NCBI GenBank assembly: GCA_001464715.1
Contig: LNDT01000016.1
Coordinates: forward strand, 104,755 to 168,754
From: Bdellovibrionales bacterium Ga0074137
GTDB lineage: Bacteria; Bdellovibrionota; Bdellovibrionia; Bdellovibrionales; JAMPXM01
Length of the DNA: 64,000 nt
Reading direction: 5' to 3'
The number at the start of each line of letters is the position of its first letter. Within the stretch, counting starts at the first letter, position 1. Below are positions 25,232 to 34,411 of the stretch, one piece after another. Position numbers and translations under genes: made by a program. Below the pieces are notes generated by a model. It saw only the letters and a list, made by a program, of their open reading frames with translations, ran no database searches and had not been told where the DNA came from.

Positions 25232-26560
25232 ATGGGTACATCACAGGTTCAATCAACGTCGGTTACATCGAAAAAACTTAGCGCATCGAGAAAATTTGCG
25301 GCTGTGGTTCTCACACCGGTTCTCGCTTTTGCGACATCGGGGTGTGGTGCTGGTGGCGGCGGCTCGAACGAGCGTGTCGTCGACTTTTCGAACTGCGATA
25401 CAAAGCCTGATGTCGGTGCTTCGGCACTGAAAAGTCATGCGACAAAAACTGAATGGGTTGTTTCAGACTTTTTCAGTAAACCCTACGATCGCTATGATCT
25501 TGAAGCCGTCTTGGACGCGTCGTCGACGTCGACCACTGACTACGTTCAAGCCTTGGGACTTACTCTCTTGAAAGTTCCACGCGCCAACGCGACCAAACAA
25601 TGTCCCACCTACTTCAATCTCGCCGTCGCCCAAGGACCGTATGCTCAGGTTTGGAAGCAAGCCTCAGGTAAAAACACAGGCAATGGAGCGCTTGCCGGTG
25701 TCTATTTTGAATTTTGCGGAAGCGGGACCGGTGCGTCTTGCAGCCCACGCCGAGTTGTTCAGCCGACGATTTTAGTCGACGAAGTCAGTGACCGCTGGAC
25801 ACTTATTCACGAGATGATGCACCACAATTTCAACCACGCTCGCAAAGCGGATTTGAAGATGCCGACAACGGCTGAACTTCAAATCGAGATGGATCGCCTC
25901 ATTAAGACGACCGAAAAAGCGATGGCTGATTTCAAAGATCTTCCGAATCGTCAGGACCTTCTGAAGGCGGCTGAAGCGATTCGCGCGACGATCGCTATTG
26001 GGCATCAGTTGATGGTTCGAAAGCCTCTCGAGGAAGTAGCAATTGAGAGTCTTCTTTTGGACGAGTGGTCGAAAGGTAGACTTCGAAATGTCTCGATCTC
26101 TTCCGCGAAAAGCGGGATTTGGTACATGAAGTATTCGCGAGATGAGTTCAGTAAAGACTTCCGCCCTTACGCGCCGATGATTGCGAAAATCAGAAAGACG
26201 GCCGAAGAAAACTTCTGGGATGATGTCATCGCCATCGCCGACGAGACCAAAACGCAACTTCAGGGCCACACAGACGACTTGAACAAAATCATTTCTGACG
26301 CTGAAGACAAAGTGGCAGCGGCCGAAGAAGCCGCAAGAAATGCCGACGAAGAGCTTTCTGGAAATTCGCTCTTCGACTTTGGATTTGCTTCAAGACATGA
26401 CGGAGCTAAGGGATCGATCACCAAGCCGACAGATCTTGTTCAAGATCACGAGCGCATCAAGTTTCAACAGCATTTGGAAAGTCATGATCAAGACGGTCTG
26501 ATGAAAGCCTTCGAGACGACGACGAAAGAACTCGAAACACTGCTCGATTCAGCTCTTTAA
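25232..26560 (+). CDS. Lipoprotein with HExxH zinc-metallopeptidase motif
   Basis: A very strong GGGGGAGGGG ribosome site precedes the ATG. The signal sequence ends in a lipobox (TSGC, Cys38) followed by a Gly-rich tether. The zincin motif HEMMHH is at residues 193-198 inside a predicted helix (WTLIHEMMHHNF). A later acidic helix (EEVAIESLLLDEW, about 270-285) could supply the third ligand. Residues about 340-380 are a charged, Ala-rich coiled coil. I cannot place it in a named peptidase family. It is the third secreted protein in a row after the subtilase and the M36-like lipoprotein, all read rightward. Confidence 0.7.
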   Translation: MGTSQVQSTSVTSKKLSASRKFAAVVLTPVLAFATSGCGAGGGGSNERVVDFSNCDTKPDVGASALKSHATKTEWVVSDFFSKPYDRYDLEAVLDASSTSTTDYVQALGLTLLKVPRANATKQCPTYFNLAVAQGPYAQVWKQASGKNTGNGALAGVYFEFCGSGTGASCSPRRVVQPTILVDEVSDRWTLIHEMMHHNFNHARKADLKMPTTAELQIEMDRLIKTTEKAMADFKDLPNRQDLLKAAEAIRATIAIGHQLMVRKPLEEVAIESLLLDEWSKGRLRNVSISSAKSGIWYMKYSRDEFSKDFRPYAPMIAKIRKTAEENFWDDVIAIADETKTQLQGHTDDLNKIISDAEDKVAAAEEAARNADEELSGNSLFDFGFASRHDGAKGSITKPTDLVQDHERIKFQQHLESHDQDGLMKAFETTTKELETLLDSAL

Positions 26561-26590
26561 AAGAATTAGCGCTAGGCCGAATTTGCGAAC

Positions 26591-26660
26591 GCGCCGGGGA
26601 ACCGGCGCTGCCAAACTTCGACCGACCTTCGGTCTATGTACGTCTCCGACCTTCGGTCTA
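26591..26660. repeat. Cluster of hairpins between convergent genes
   Basis: A 7-bp stem GCGCCGG-GGAA-CCGGCGC (26591-26608) is followed by two copies of CCGACCTTCGGTCTA (26622-26636 and 26646-26660), each a small hairpin, 24 bases apart. The second copy covers the hutU stop codon. The arrangement could terminate transcription from both sides. It also matches the doublet layout of REP elements. Confidence 0.55.
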
Positions 26661-28385
26661 GGGCAGTTTCACGCCGCGTTCGTTCGCGGTTTTTAGTGCG
26701 TCCTCGTAGCCAGCATCAACGTGTCTGAAGACACCCATCGCCGGATCCGCCATTAAGACTCGCTCGAGACGTTTTGCCGCTGATTCAGTTCCATCGGCCA
26801 CGATCACTTGGCCTGCATGAAGAGAATATCCCATGCCGACGCCGCCGCCGTGATGAAAGCTGACCCACGTCGCACCACACGCGGTGTTAACGAGAGCGTT
26901 TAAAATCGGCCAATCGGCGATCATGTCAGATCCATCTTTCATTGCCTCGGTTTCACGGTTCGGTGAAGCTACGGACCCGCAATCCAAATGGTCGCGGCCA
27001 ATCACGATGGGCGCACTCACGAGACCTTTTTTAACAAGGTCATTGATGGCAAGTCCTGCCAAATGCCGCTCTCCGTATTCGAGCCAGCAAATTCTTGCGG
27101 GAAGACCCTGAAAGGCGATTCGCTCTTGGGCCATATCGAGCCAGCGATGAAGTGATTTCTTATGAGGAAAAAGTGCGCGCAACGTATCATCGCAAACTTT
27201 GATATCTTTCGCATCGCCACTAAGAGCCACAAAACGAAATGGGCCCGAACCTTTGCAAAACAGCGGACGAATGTACTCAGGAACAAATCCCGGAATGTCG
27301 AAAGCGTTTTTCACGCCGCCCTCGACCGCCCGTGCGCGAATGTTATTTCCGTAATCAAAAGTGATCGAACCTTTCGATTTCATCTTGAGCATGCCGTCGA
27401 CGTGCTTTGCCATCGATTGAATGGACAGGGCCTCATACTTCTTCACATCGCTCTTTCGAAGAGCCTCGGCCTCATCACAGGTGTAGCCCACCGGCACATA
27501 GCCATTGATCGGATCGTGCGCGCTGGTCTGATCTGTCAAAACATCCGGCTGAAAGCCTTTCGCCATGAGTTCGTGGATCACTTCGGCCATATTGCCGTGA
27601 AGTGCGACCGATTTGGCGATGCCTTGAGATTTATATTTCTCAACTCGAGCGATCGCATCGTCGATCGATGTCGCCACTTCGTCGATGTACTTGGTGCGCA
27701 GTCGGAAATCGATGCGCGTGCGATCAACGTCCACCGTGAGATTCGCAGCGCCTGCGAAAACGGCGGCCAGCGGTTGTGCTCCGCCCATTCCGCCAAGACC
27801 GGCTGTCAAAACGGTGCGGCCTTTCAAGGGAGCTTCCGCGTCGTAGCCGGGCTTGTCAGCAAAATGCTGACGCCCACACTCGGCAAATGTCTCGTAAGTT
27901 CCCTGAACGATGCCTTGCGTGCCGATGTAGATCCATGAGCCCGCCGTCATCTGGCCGTACATCATCAGTCCCTTTTTATCGAGCTCGTGAAACACATCCC
28001 AGGTCGCCCAGTTGCCAACGAGATTTGAATTCGCGATCAAAACCCGCGGCGCATCCGTGTGAGTTTTTACGATGCCGACCGGTTTTCCGCTTTGAACGAG
28101 CAACGTTTCGTCGTCGCCCAGTGTACGAAGCGAAGCGAGAATTTTATCAAAAGCATCCCAATTTCGCGCCGCTTTGCCGATGCCTCCGTAAACGACCAAA
28201 TCCAGTGGTCGTTCGGCGACATCCGGGTCCAAATTATTCTGAATCATTCGATAAGCGGCTTCCTGCATCCAGCCGCGGCAAGAGAGCTCGCTTCCACGCG
28301 GCGCTCTTACGGTTCGTGGGCCTTTAGCTGCGCCAGATGTAGGATGGGATGTCATTGGGTTCACCGTGTCTTGTGTGCGCGCCAT
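26658..28385 (-). CDS. hutU: Urocanate hydratase HutU
   Basis: Second step of histidine degradation: NAD+-dependent hydration of urocanate to imidazolonepropionate. The family is unmistakable over 575 aa: [24 protein letters not shown] near residue 140, the dinucleotide-binding [12 protein letters not shown] near 195, and the C-terminal [19 protein letters not shown] lies ten bases before the ATG at 28385. hutU stands alone, divergent from the FMN reductase and separated from hutI and hutH by other genes. Confidence 0.95.
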   Translation of the reverse strand: MARTQDTVNPMTSHPTSGAAKGPRTVRAPRGSELSCRGWMQEAAYRMIQNNLDPDVAERPLDLVVYGGIGKAARNWDAFDKILASLRTLGDDETLLVQSGKPVGIVKTHTDAPRVLIANSNLVGNWATWDVFHELDKKGLMMYGQMTAGSWIYIGTQGIVQGTYETFAECGRQHFADKPGYDAEAPLKGRTVLTAGLGGMGGAQPLAAVFAGAANLTVDVDRTRIDFRLRTKYIDEVATSIDDAIARVEKYKSQGIAKSVALHGNMAEVIHELMAKGFQPDVLTDQTSAHDPINGYVPVGYTCDEAEALRKSDVKKYEALSIQSMAKHVDGMLKMKSKGSITFDYGNNIRARAVEGGVKNAFDIPGFVPEYIRPLFCKGSGPFRFVALSGDAKDIKVCDDTLRALFPHKKSLHRWLDMAQERIAFQGLPARICWLEYGERHLAGLAINDLVKKGLVSAPIVIGRDHLDCGSVASPNRETEAMKDGSDMIADWPILNALVNTACGATWVSFHHGGGVGMGYSLHAGQVIVADGTESAAKRLERVLMADPAMGVFRHVDAGYEDALKTANERGVKLP

Positions 28386-28477
28386 CGATCATTGACCTCC
28401 GAAAAGAGATTCCGTTCTTCGCTTTTATGGAAGCTACTCTGGAAATATTCCCGGCGCCAAGCACCTAGTTCGTAAGT

Positions 28478-28493
28478 TCCAAGGAACCTTGGA
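28478..28493. promoter_or_regulatory. Palindrome in the hutU / FMN reductase divergent promoter region
   Basis: TCCAAGGAACCTTGGA has perfect 7-bp arms around AA. It lies 40 bases before the FMN reductase start and 93 before that of hutU, within the 148-base divergent gap 28386-28533. It is a reasonable operator candidate. Confidence 0.4.
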
Positions 28494-28533
28494 GGCTTGC
28501 GATTCGTGTCATAGTCGGGCTAGGGTTGTGGCC

Positions 28534-29118
28534 ATGAAACACATCCTCGTAGGCACTGACCGCGTCGGCTCGAACTCAAAACGAATCGCTGTACTCGTTC
28601 AAGAAATTTATAAATCACTTGGCGAAGACGTCGAACTGATTGAGCTTCAGGACGTGATGAAGGGCCTTGCTGCGAGCGCTCAGTACGGAAACGTAACGAA
28701 CCCAGAGCTTAAAATAGCGACCGAGAAAATTGAAAAATCGGACGGCCTGATCATCGTGTGCCCCGAGTACAACGGATCCATGCCGGGCGCACTGAAGTAC
28801 TTTATCGACCATTGGCGATACCCTGAAGCTTTCGATTCAAGGCCTGTTTGCCTGATTGGCCTCGGCGGAATGTTCGGAGGGCTTCGTCCGGTCGAGCACC
28901 TGCAACAAGTCTTCGGCTACCGAAACGCGTATATCTTTCCGCAGCGTGTTTTTCTGATGAATGTTTGGAATCTTTTAAAAAAGTCAGACGTTAACCCCGA
29001 AGGCCGCCTGCAAGATCCCCTTTTGCTTGGGCTTATGCAGAAGCAAGCACAAGATTTTAGAACATTCGTCGACGCGCTCAAAGTGGCAAAACTCCACGCA
29101 TCGACGAAATCGATTTAG
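28534..29118 (+). CDS. NADPH-dependent FMN reductase-like flavoprotein
   Basis: Flavodoxin-fold oxidoreductase, 194 aa from the ATG at 28534 (AGGG upstream; the longer frame from 28489 has no ribosome site). Signatures are the N-terminal phosphate-binding loop GTDRVGSNS, the active-site loop PEYNGSMPGALKYFID and GLGGMFGG. This family reduces FMN, azo compounds, quinones or chromate with NAD(P)H. A link to urocanate hydratase, its divergent neighbour, is not established. Confidence 0.85.
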   Translation: MKHILVGTDRVGSNSKRIAVLVQEIYKSLGEDVELIELQDVMKGLAASAQYGNVTNPELKIATEKIEKSDGLIIVCPEYNGSMPGALKYFIDHWRYPEAFDSRPVCLIGLGGMFGGLRPVEHLQQVFGYRNAYIFPQRVFLMNVWNLLKKSDVNPEGRLQDPLLLGLMQKQAQDFRTFVDALKVAKLHASTKSI

Positions 29119-29144
29119 CCCGCCGGAACGCAAGCTTCTGGCAC

Positions 29145-30764
29145 TTAGAACTCTAGGCCCGTGCAGATCGACTGAAACGCGCCCGCGCGAATGAGACCTC
29201 GAATTGCTTCGATGTCTTGGTGGAAAATTCGATCTTCAGCAGCGAACGGAACTTTTTCGCGGATGATTTCCAGGGCTTTTCGAACGGCACCGGACGACTC
29301 AAGTTTTTGTCCCTTTTCATCTTTCAGCATGTCGAGAGCTTGGGTCGCCGATAAAAGCTCCATCGCAACAATGGATTCTGCGTTTCGAACGACGGCTTGA
29401 AATTTTCTTGCGGCGATCGTTCCCATCGAAACATGATCTTCTTTGTCCGCAGAGGTCGGAATCGAATCGACACTGGCTGGATGCGAGAGAATTTTATTTT
29501 CACTGACCAACGAAGCCGCGGCCACCTGAACAATCATATGACCGCTGTTGAGACCTCCCTGCGGCGCTAAGAAAGCCGGAAGTCCCGACATCGCCGGATT
29601 GATCAATTTTTCGATGCGGCATTCAGAAATTGAAGCCATTGCCGAAACCGCGATCGCCATGAAGTCGAGTTGAAACGCCACGGGCTCGCCATGAAAATTT
29701 CCGCAAGAAAGAATTTTTCCTTCCGTGCGAGAATCCACCGGAGCAAAAACCAGAGGATTGTCCGTCGACGAATTCGCTTCGACTTCCAGAACTTCAACTC
29801 CGCGGCGAATTGCATCTTTGGCCGCGCCGTGAACGGCTGGCATGCAGCGAAGCGAGTAGGCATCTTGTACGCGCCCGCAGTCTTGGTGGCTTTCTGCAAT
29901 TGGTGACGTTTCACCCAAGAGAACACGAAGATTCTTCGCTGTTTTAATTTCGCCCTCATGCGGCCGAGTCGCCGAAATTAATGGATCAAAAGCGTCGCGT
30001 GTTCCCTGCATCGCTTCCAATGTCATCGCACCTGCAAGATCCGTCAGTAGCGCCAAACGTTTTGCTTCATACGCCGCCAACAAACCTACTGCCGTCATAA
30101 CTTGGCAGCCGTTGATCATCGAAAGGCCTTCTTTGGCTTTGAGATCTAAAGGTTTCATTCCTTTTTTCTCAAGGGCTTCAGCGACGGGAATCACATGCTG
30201 CCGGCGCGTCTCAGATGTTCCTTCAAGGTAATCTGGTCCAAAAACTTTTCCCTCGCCGATGATAGCCAACGCTAAGTGTGAAAGTGGCGCAAGGTCACCG
30301 CTGGCTCCGACCGAACCCTGCTGCGGAATCGCCGGAATGACGTCGCTGTTTAAAAATTCAAGAAGCTTTTCTACGACCTCGACGCGAATGCCTGAGTGAC
30401 CGCGAGCTAAGGCGTTGGCGCGAAGAAACAAAATCGCCTTTGCTTGCGACTTCGAAAACAAATCCCCCACACCGACAGAGTGTGAACGTATGAGGTTTCT
30501 TTGTAGAGCTTCGATTTCTGAGTCGCTAATACGAACCGACGAGAAAGCACCAAAGCCTGTGTTCACCCCGTAAATGGCTTCGCCCGTACCCATGCGTGAT
30601 TCGATGTAATCTCGGGACGCTTTCATTCTCAATTTTGCGTCGCTAGCAAGTGTGACTTTGTAGTCTCGGCCCGGTGTTAGGTTCGCGACACGCCAAAGTG
30701 TATCTAATGTTACGTCGCGACCATTCAATTCTATCGTTTCAAATTTTTCAGCGTCTTGTGCCAT
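29145..30764 (-). CDS. hutH: Histidine ammonia-lyase HutH
   Basis: First step of histidine degradation: deaminates histidine to urocanate using the self-formed MIO cofactor. The MIO tripeptide is Ala154-Ser155-Gly156 in GSVGASGDLAPLSHLAL, and the opening YGVNTGFG is also present. The protein is 539 aa, slightly longer than the usual ~510, with the extra length at the N-terminus. No ribosome site precedes the ATG. With hutU and hutI the path to formiminoglutamate is complete, but no hutG or hutF enzyme lies in the window. Confidence 0.95.
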   Translation of the reverse strand: MAQDAEKFETIELNGRDVTLDTLWRVANLTPGRDYKVTLASDAKLRMKASRDYIESRMGTGEAIYGVNTGFGAFSSVRISDSEIEALQRNLIRSHSVGVGDLFSKSQAKAILFLRANALARGHSGIRVEVVEKLLEFLNSDVIPAIPQQGSVGASGDLAPLSHLALAIIGEGKVFGPDYLEGTSETRRQHVIPVAEALEKKGMKPLDLKAKEGLSMINGCQVMTAVGLLAAYEAKRLALLTDLAGAMTLEAMQGTRDAFDPLISATRPHEGEIKTAKNLRVLLGETSPIAESHQDCGRVQDAYSLRCMPAVHGAAKDAIRRGVEVLEVEANSSTDNPLVFAPVDSRTEGKILSCGNFHGEPVAFQLDFMAIAVSAMASISECRIEKLINPAMSGLPAFLAPQGGLNSGHMIVQVAAASLVSENKILSHPASVDSIPTSADKEDHVSMGTIAARKFQAVVRNAESIVAMELLSATQALDMLKDEKGQKLESSGAVRKALEIIREKVPFAAEDRIFHQDIEAIRGLIRAGAFQSICTGLEF

Positions 30765-30812
30765 AGGCTGTCGGTTCTATCGAGAAAGAGAGCTTCCGCT
30801 CAAGCCGTAACT

Positions 30813-31490
30813 CTAGCGAAGGGCGTTTAGAGCCAACCCACGGTCCGGCGCGCCAAAGACAGCGCTTCCCGCGACGATGCAATCGACCCCGTCGACAAAA
30901 CCCCGCGTCGCTGTGTTCACGCCGCCGTCGACTTGGATCAGAACCTTAAGTCCTCTTTTATCGATCTCGGACCGAAGTAATTTAATTTTCTCGACCTGAT
31001 CCATCATGAAGCTTTGACCGCCAAAGCCAGGCTCCACAGTCATCACCAAAACTAGATCCACCATTTCAAGAAATGGCATCACCAGCGATAGCGAAGTACC
31101 GGGGCGCAAAGTCACCCCTGCCCGCGCTCCGCCCTCTCGAATCATCTTCAAACATCCGAGGACGTCTTTTGTGCTCTCGACGTGAATTGTGATTCCGTCG
31201 GCGCCCGCGTTCAAAAAATCAGGAATTAGCTTTTCTGGATTTTCGACCATCAAATGACAATCTAAAGGCATTTTCGTTTTCGAGCGCAGCGACTTTACGA
31301 CGGGGGCTCCAATCGTAAGATTCGGAACGAAGTGATTGTCCATAACGTCGACATGAACCCAATCCGCTCCCAAAGCCTCGACCGATTTAACGTCGGCGGC
31401 CAAATTTGCAAAGTCTGCACTTAAAATCGAAGGCGCAAGCAAAACGCCGCCAAGCTTCGCTTGTCTTGGCCAGGGCCCTTGGTACTTCAT
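30813..31490 (-). CDS. rpe: Ribulose-phosphate 3-epimerase
   Basis: Pentose-phosphate enzyme interconverting ribulose-5- and xylulose-5-phosphate. TIM-barrel signatures over 225 aa: APSILSADFANL, HVDVMDNHFVPNLTIG, DCHLMVENP, TVEPGFGGQSF and QVDGGVN. The metal-binding His/Asp residues are all present. The ATG overlaps the fmt stop by four bases (ATGA), making it the last gene of a def-fmt-rpe operon. Confidence 0.96.
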   Translation of the reverse strand: MKYQGPWPRQAKLGGVLLAPSILSADFANLAADVKSVEALGADWVHVDVMDNHFVPNLTIGAPVVKSLRSKTKMPLDCHLMVENPEKLIPDFLNAGADGITIHVESTKDVLGCLKMIREGGARAGVTLRPGTSLSLVMPFLEMVDLVLVMTVEPGFGGQSFMMDQVEKIKLLRSEIDKRGLKVLIQVDGGVNTATRGFVDGVDCIVAGSAVFGAPDRGLALNALR

Positions 31491-32476
31491 AGCGAAACAT
31501 CTCCGTTCAACAAAACTTCGCCGACTTTCATCGGATACCCACTCAAATAGTCTTTGATCGAAAGTCTGGCGCGAGAGGCTGGTTGCACTTCGAGCAGTCG
31601 CAACACACTTCCGTCACCGCATTGAACATCAACGCCCGCCTCGCTCACCGAAACGACTTGGCCATTTTCATTCTTTGGCGACGTCGCTGATCTAAGACCT
31701 GCTTTTTCTGAAGCGACAAACCCTCGATGAATCTTAAACACACTCTGATCTGCTCGCATTGCAAAAGGCACCGGACCCAAAGCAAGACCCCGAGAAAGGT
31801 TTAAAATTTCGCGCGCCGACTTTGACCAATCAATGGCCGCCTCGGACTTTTTTATTTTGGGCGCGATGGTCACTAAGGCTTCATCTTGCGCGATCGGCGT
31901 GAGGTTACCTCGCAGGTAATCCATGTACTCAGTCATCAATAGTTCGCCGCCCAAGTGCGCGAGCTTTTCATAGACATCGACGGCGGTCATTTCATCGGTC
32001 AGCTTTAAGCGCCGAATTCCGAGAATGGGGCCAGCGTCTAACTTCTTCACCACGATTTGAAGAGCCACGCCTGTCTCTTGATCTCCAGCCATCAATGAAC
32101 GCTGGATCGGTGCGGCTCCGCGCCACTTGGGTAAGAGTGAGCCGTGAACGTTGACGGCCTGCTTCGGAAACAGTGCCAAAAATGCGTCGCCCAAAAGCTG
32201 CCCGAAGGCGACAACGACAGCGCTCTCGACCGAAAGTGCTGTGATTTCATTTCGAAAGTTCTCGGTGTTGACTGTTTCCGGTGAAAAAACCCTGAGGCCT
32301 TTTTCCAAGGCGAATTTCTTCACGGGCGAAGGTGTCAGTTGCATTTTTCGACCCGCGGGGCGGTCTGGCTGCGTGACCACACCTGCAACTTCAAAATGAG
32401 GGTCCGCAAGAAGTGCCGCTAATGCGGTCCGAGCGAAGTCGGGAGTTCCCATAAAGAGAATCCGAACTTTGCTCAT
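31487..32476 (-). CDS. fmt: Methionyl-tRNA formyltransferase
   Basis: Formylates initiator Met-tRNA with 10-formyl-THF. The N-terminal domain has FMGTPDFA and the catalytic segment VNVHGSLLPKWRGAAPIQRS. The C-terminal OB-like domain begins near residue 210. Length (329 aa) is normal. It overlaps def upstream and rpe downstream by ATGA, so the three are translationally coupled. Confidence 0.96.
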   Translation of the reverse strand: MSKVRILFMGTPDFARTALAALLADPHFEVAGVVTQPDRPAGRKMQLTPSPVKKFALEKGLRVFSPETVNTENFRNEITALSVESAVVVAFGQLLGDAFLALFPKQAVNVHGSLLPKWRGAAPIQRSLMAGDQETGVALQIVVKKLDAGPILGIRRLKLTDEMTAVDVYEKLAHLGGELLMTEYMDYLRGNLTPIAQDEALVTIAPKIKKSEAAIDWSKSAREILNLSRGLALGPVPFAMRADQSVFKIHRGFVASEKAGLRSATSPKNENGQVVSVSEAGVDVQCGDGSVLRLLEVQPASRARLSIKDYLSGYPMKVGEVLLNGDVSL

Positions 32477-33108
32477 TTTTTCTTGTCAGGAGCGCTAGTA
32501 TTGGCGCGACGTTCGGCGCGAAGCTCTCGAACTTTTTTTCGCTCCTCGACGACTTCTTCCGGCGTGGGGTAGCCCGATTTTTTGATCTTGTTTTTGATCT
32601 TGTTCGACTTGATGAAGCTCAAACGATCAATGAAGAGCTTTCCTTCCAAGTGATCCATCTCGTGCTGAAGGCAAATTGCGAGAAGGCCATCTGTCTTGAT
32701 CAGAATCTCTTTACCGTTTTCATCTAGGCCTTTGACCTCGACGTAACTTGCGCGCTCGACCGTTTCGAAAAAACCCGGAACGCTGAGGCAACCTTCTTCG
32801 TAATCAGTGAGATCCTTTTGAACCACGATCTCAGGATTGAAGATCGCAATCGGTTGTTTCACTTTTTTCTCGAGCTCCGTGAGCCCTTCGGTCGTTGGCT
32901 TTTCATCTTCGTCGATGGGACGCGTGTCGATCACCAAAAGCCGAAGACTCTGCCCCACCTGTGGGGCCGCAAGCCCAATCCCATTTTCGTCGTACATGGT
33001 CTCGATCATATTGTGGACAAGCGTGCGGTGCTCGTCCGTCACTTCTTTGACCGACAAACCTTTTTTTCTGAGACGCGGATCTGGGTAGCGCAAGACTTCA
33101 AGTTTCAC
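32473..33108 (-). CDS. def: Peptide deformylase
   Basis: Removes the N-formyl group from new proteins. All three metal motifs are intact: GIGLAAPQVG, EGCLSVP and QHEMDHLEG. The 211-aa protein is about 40 residues longer than E. coli Def. The extra part is a very basic, helical C-terminal tail (KSNKIKNKIKKSG onwards) of a kind seen in several type 1 deformylases and possibly used to bind the ribosome. Start is GTG at 33108 without a clear ribosome site. First gene of the operon. Confidence 0.95.
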   Translation of the reverse strand: MKLEVLRYPDPRLRKKGLSVKEVTDEHRTLVHNMIETMYDENGIGLAAPQVGQSLRLLVIDTRPIDEDEKPTTEGLTELEKKVKQPIAIFNPEIVVQKDLTDYEEGCLSVPGFFETVERASYVEVKGLDENGKEILIKTDGLLAICLQHEMDHLEGKLFIDRLSFIKSNKIKNKIKKSGYPTPEEVVEERKKVRELRAERRANTSAPDKKK

Positions 33109-33207
33109 AGCACCATTTTAAGCGAGCTCCCGCCCATTTGCAATGCACCGCTTCTGGGTTTCGGCGAAAAAGAACCCGGTTCGTCCGACCAAAAGGGGCC
33201 TTTGGGC

Positions 33208-34287
33208 CTAGCGGCGCAGACGAATGAGCGAGAAAATCGCAAAGCCCGCCATGAGCACGTTGGGTGTCCATGCGGCCAGCAGCGGTGGCAGCGCTCCGTA
33301 GCGGCCCAACGTCAATCCCGAGCTATAAAACGCCCAGTAAGCGAACGCGAGTCCGATCGTGATACCGGCACCGAAGGCGGCCGAACCGGAGCGTGCTTTT
33401 CCGACAGAGAATGGGATTCCAATCAATGACATGACGAAGGCCGCCATCGCGAAGCTAAACTTCGAGTGATAATCGACTTCGTATCTGAGCGTATCGAGGC
33501 CGGACTCTTTGTTTTTTTTAATGAAGCGCGCAAGCTCTTTCAGCGACAACGAGTCGGTGCTTTGTCCGCTCGACTGAAGGTCTTTGGCATCTTCAGAAAC
33601 CGTGATTCGTTTTTGTTTGAACGCTTGAGTCAGCGGCACATTCGTGTCTGTTGGGAAAATCGTGACTGTTCCGTTGGCGAGATCCCAGCTAGCTCCTTGA
33701 AGACTGACCGATTGAGCAGTGATCATCTGCGCCAGCCGCCACGTGCTGTCGAATTGATACATCGTAAGGCCCATGGCTTTTGCGGTGTCCGCTTGAAGCG
33801 TCTTGATATTGTAAAGCGCATTGCCCGAGCGGTACCAGATACGATCCGTTTTCACGGTTGAATAAAGGCCCGGCTGTTTTCGAATTTCGACGAAGTAGAT
33901 GTAGTTTTTCTTTTGATTGAGGATCGGTACGACACGGTCATTGAGAAAGAAAGATACCGAAGATATCAGCATCACCAATGCCAGAATCGGAACACTCACT
34001 CGCGCAAGGCTCATCCCGCTGGCGAAAAGGGCCGTCAATTCGTTCGTCTTCCCAAGTGAGCCCAATGTGAAAACAACGCCCATCAAACAGGCCACAGGCA
34101 TCATTTGGTAGATCAGCGCGGGAAGCGAAAGCAGGTAATAAGAAACAATGCTCTGAAAAGGAGCGTCGCTGCGAACAAAGTTCGACATGAAATCGACCGT
34201 CACAAATAAAGTGACGAAAACGATGAGACCACCCAGGAAAAAACCCAAAAAAAGTTTTGCGATGTAGCGGTCGATAATGCCGATCAT
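33208..34287 (-). CDS. lptG: LPS export permease LptG (LptF/LptG family)
   Basis: Inner-membrane part of the Lpt complex that extracts lipopolysaccharide towards the outer membrane. 359 aa with the family plan: three N-terminal spans opening IDRYIAKLFLGFFL, a coupling-helix segment GKTNELTALFASGMSLARVSVPI, a beta-jellyroll-like periplasmic domain (about 130-255), then three C-terminal spans. The YjgQ-type N-terminus makes LptG likelier than LptF. No partner lptF is adjacent. A weak GC stem precedes a short T-run after the stop. Confidence 0.85.
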   Translation of the reverse strand: MIGIIDRYIAKLFLGFFLGGLIVFVTLFVTVDFMSNFVRSDAPFQSIVSYYLLSLPALIYQMMPVACLMGVVFTLGSLGKTNELTALFASGMSLARVSVPILALVMLISSVSFFLNDRVVPILNQKKNYIYFVEIRKQPGLYSTVKTDRIWYRSGNALYNIKTLQADTAKAMGLTMYQFDSTWRLAQMITAQSVSLQGASWDLANGTVTIFPTDTNVPLTQAFKQKRITVSEDAKDLQSSGQSTDSLSLKELARFIKKNKESGLDTLRYEVDYHSKFSFAMAAFVMSLIGIPFSVGKARSGSAAFGAGITIGLAFAYWAFYSSGLTLGRYGALPPLLAAWTPNVLMAGFAIFSLIRLRR

Positions 34288-34411
34288 CGCTTGAGCTTAC
34301 GGCGGGCCGCGCCATTCGTCACCGCCAAACACCGGCACTGGCCGCCACTACACCATCCGGGTTTTGGGGCGTACGCTTGACAGTTTTGCCGCGGGCGGCT
34401 TGACTCGACTC

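Noticed and set aside
34364..34411. N-terminal extension of the receiver protein
   Set aside because: The added 16 residues do not belong to a receiver fold, and the ATG at 34412 starts exactly at the first beta-strand.
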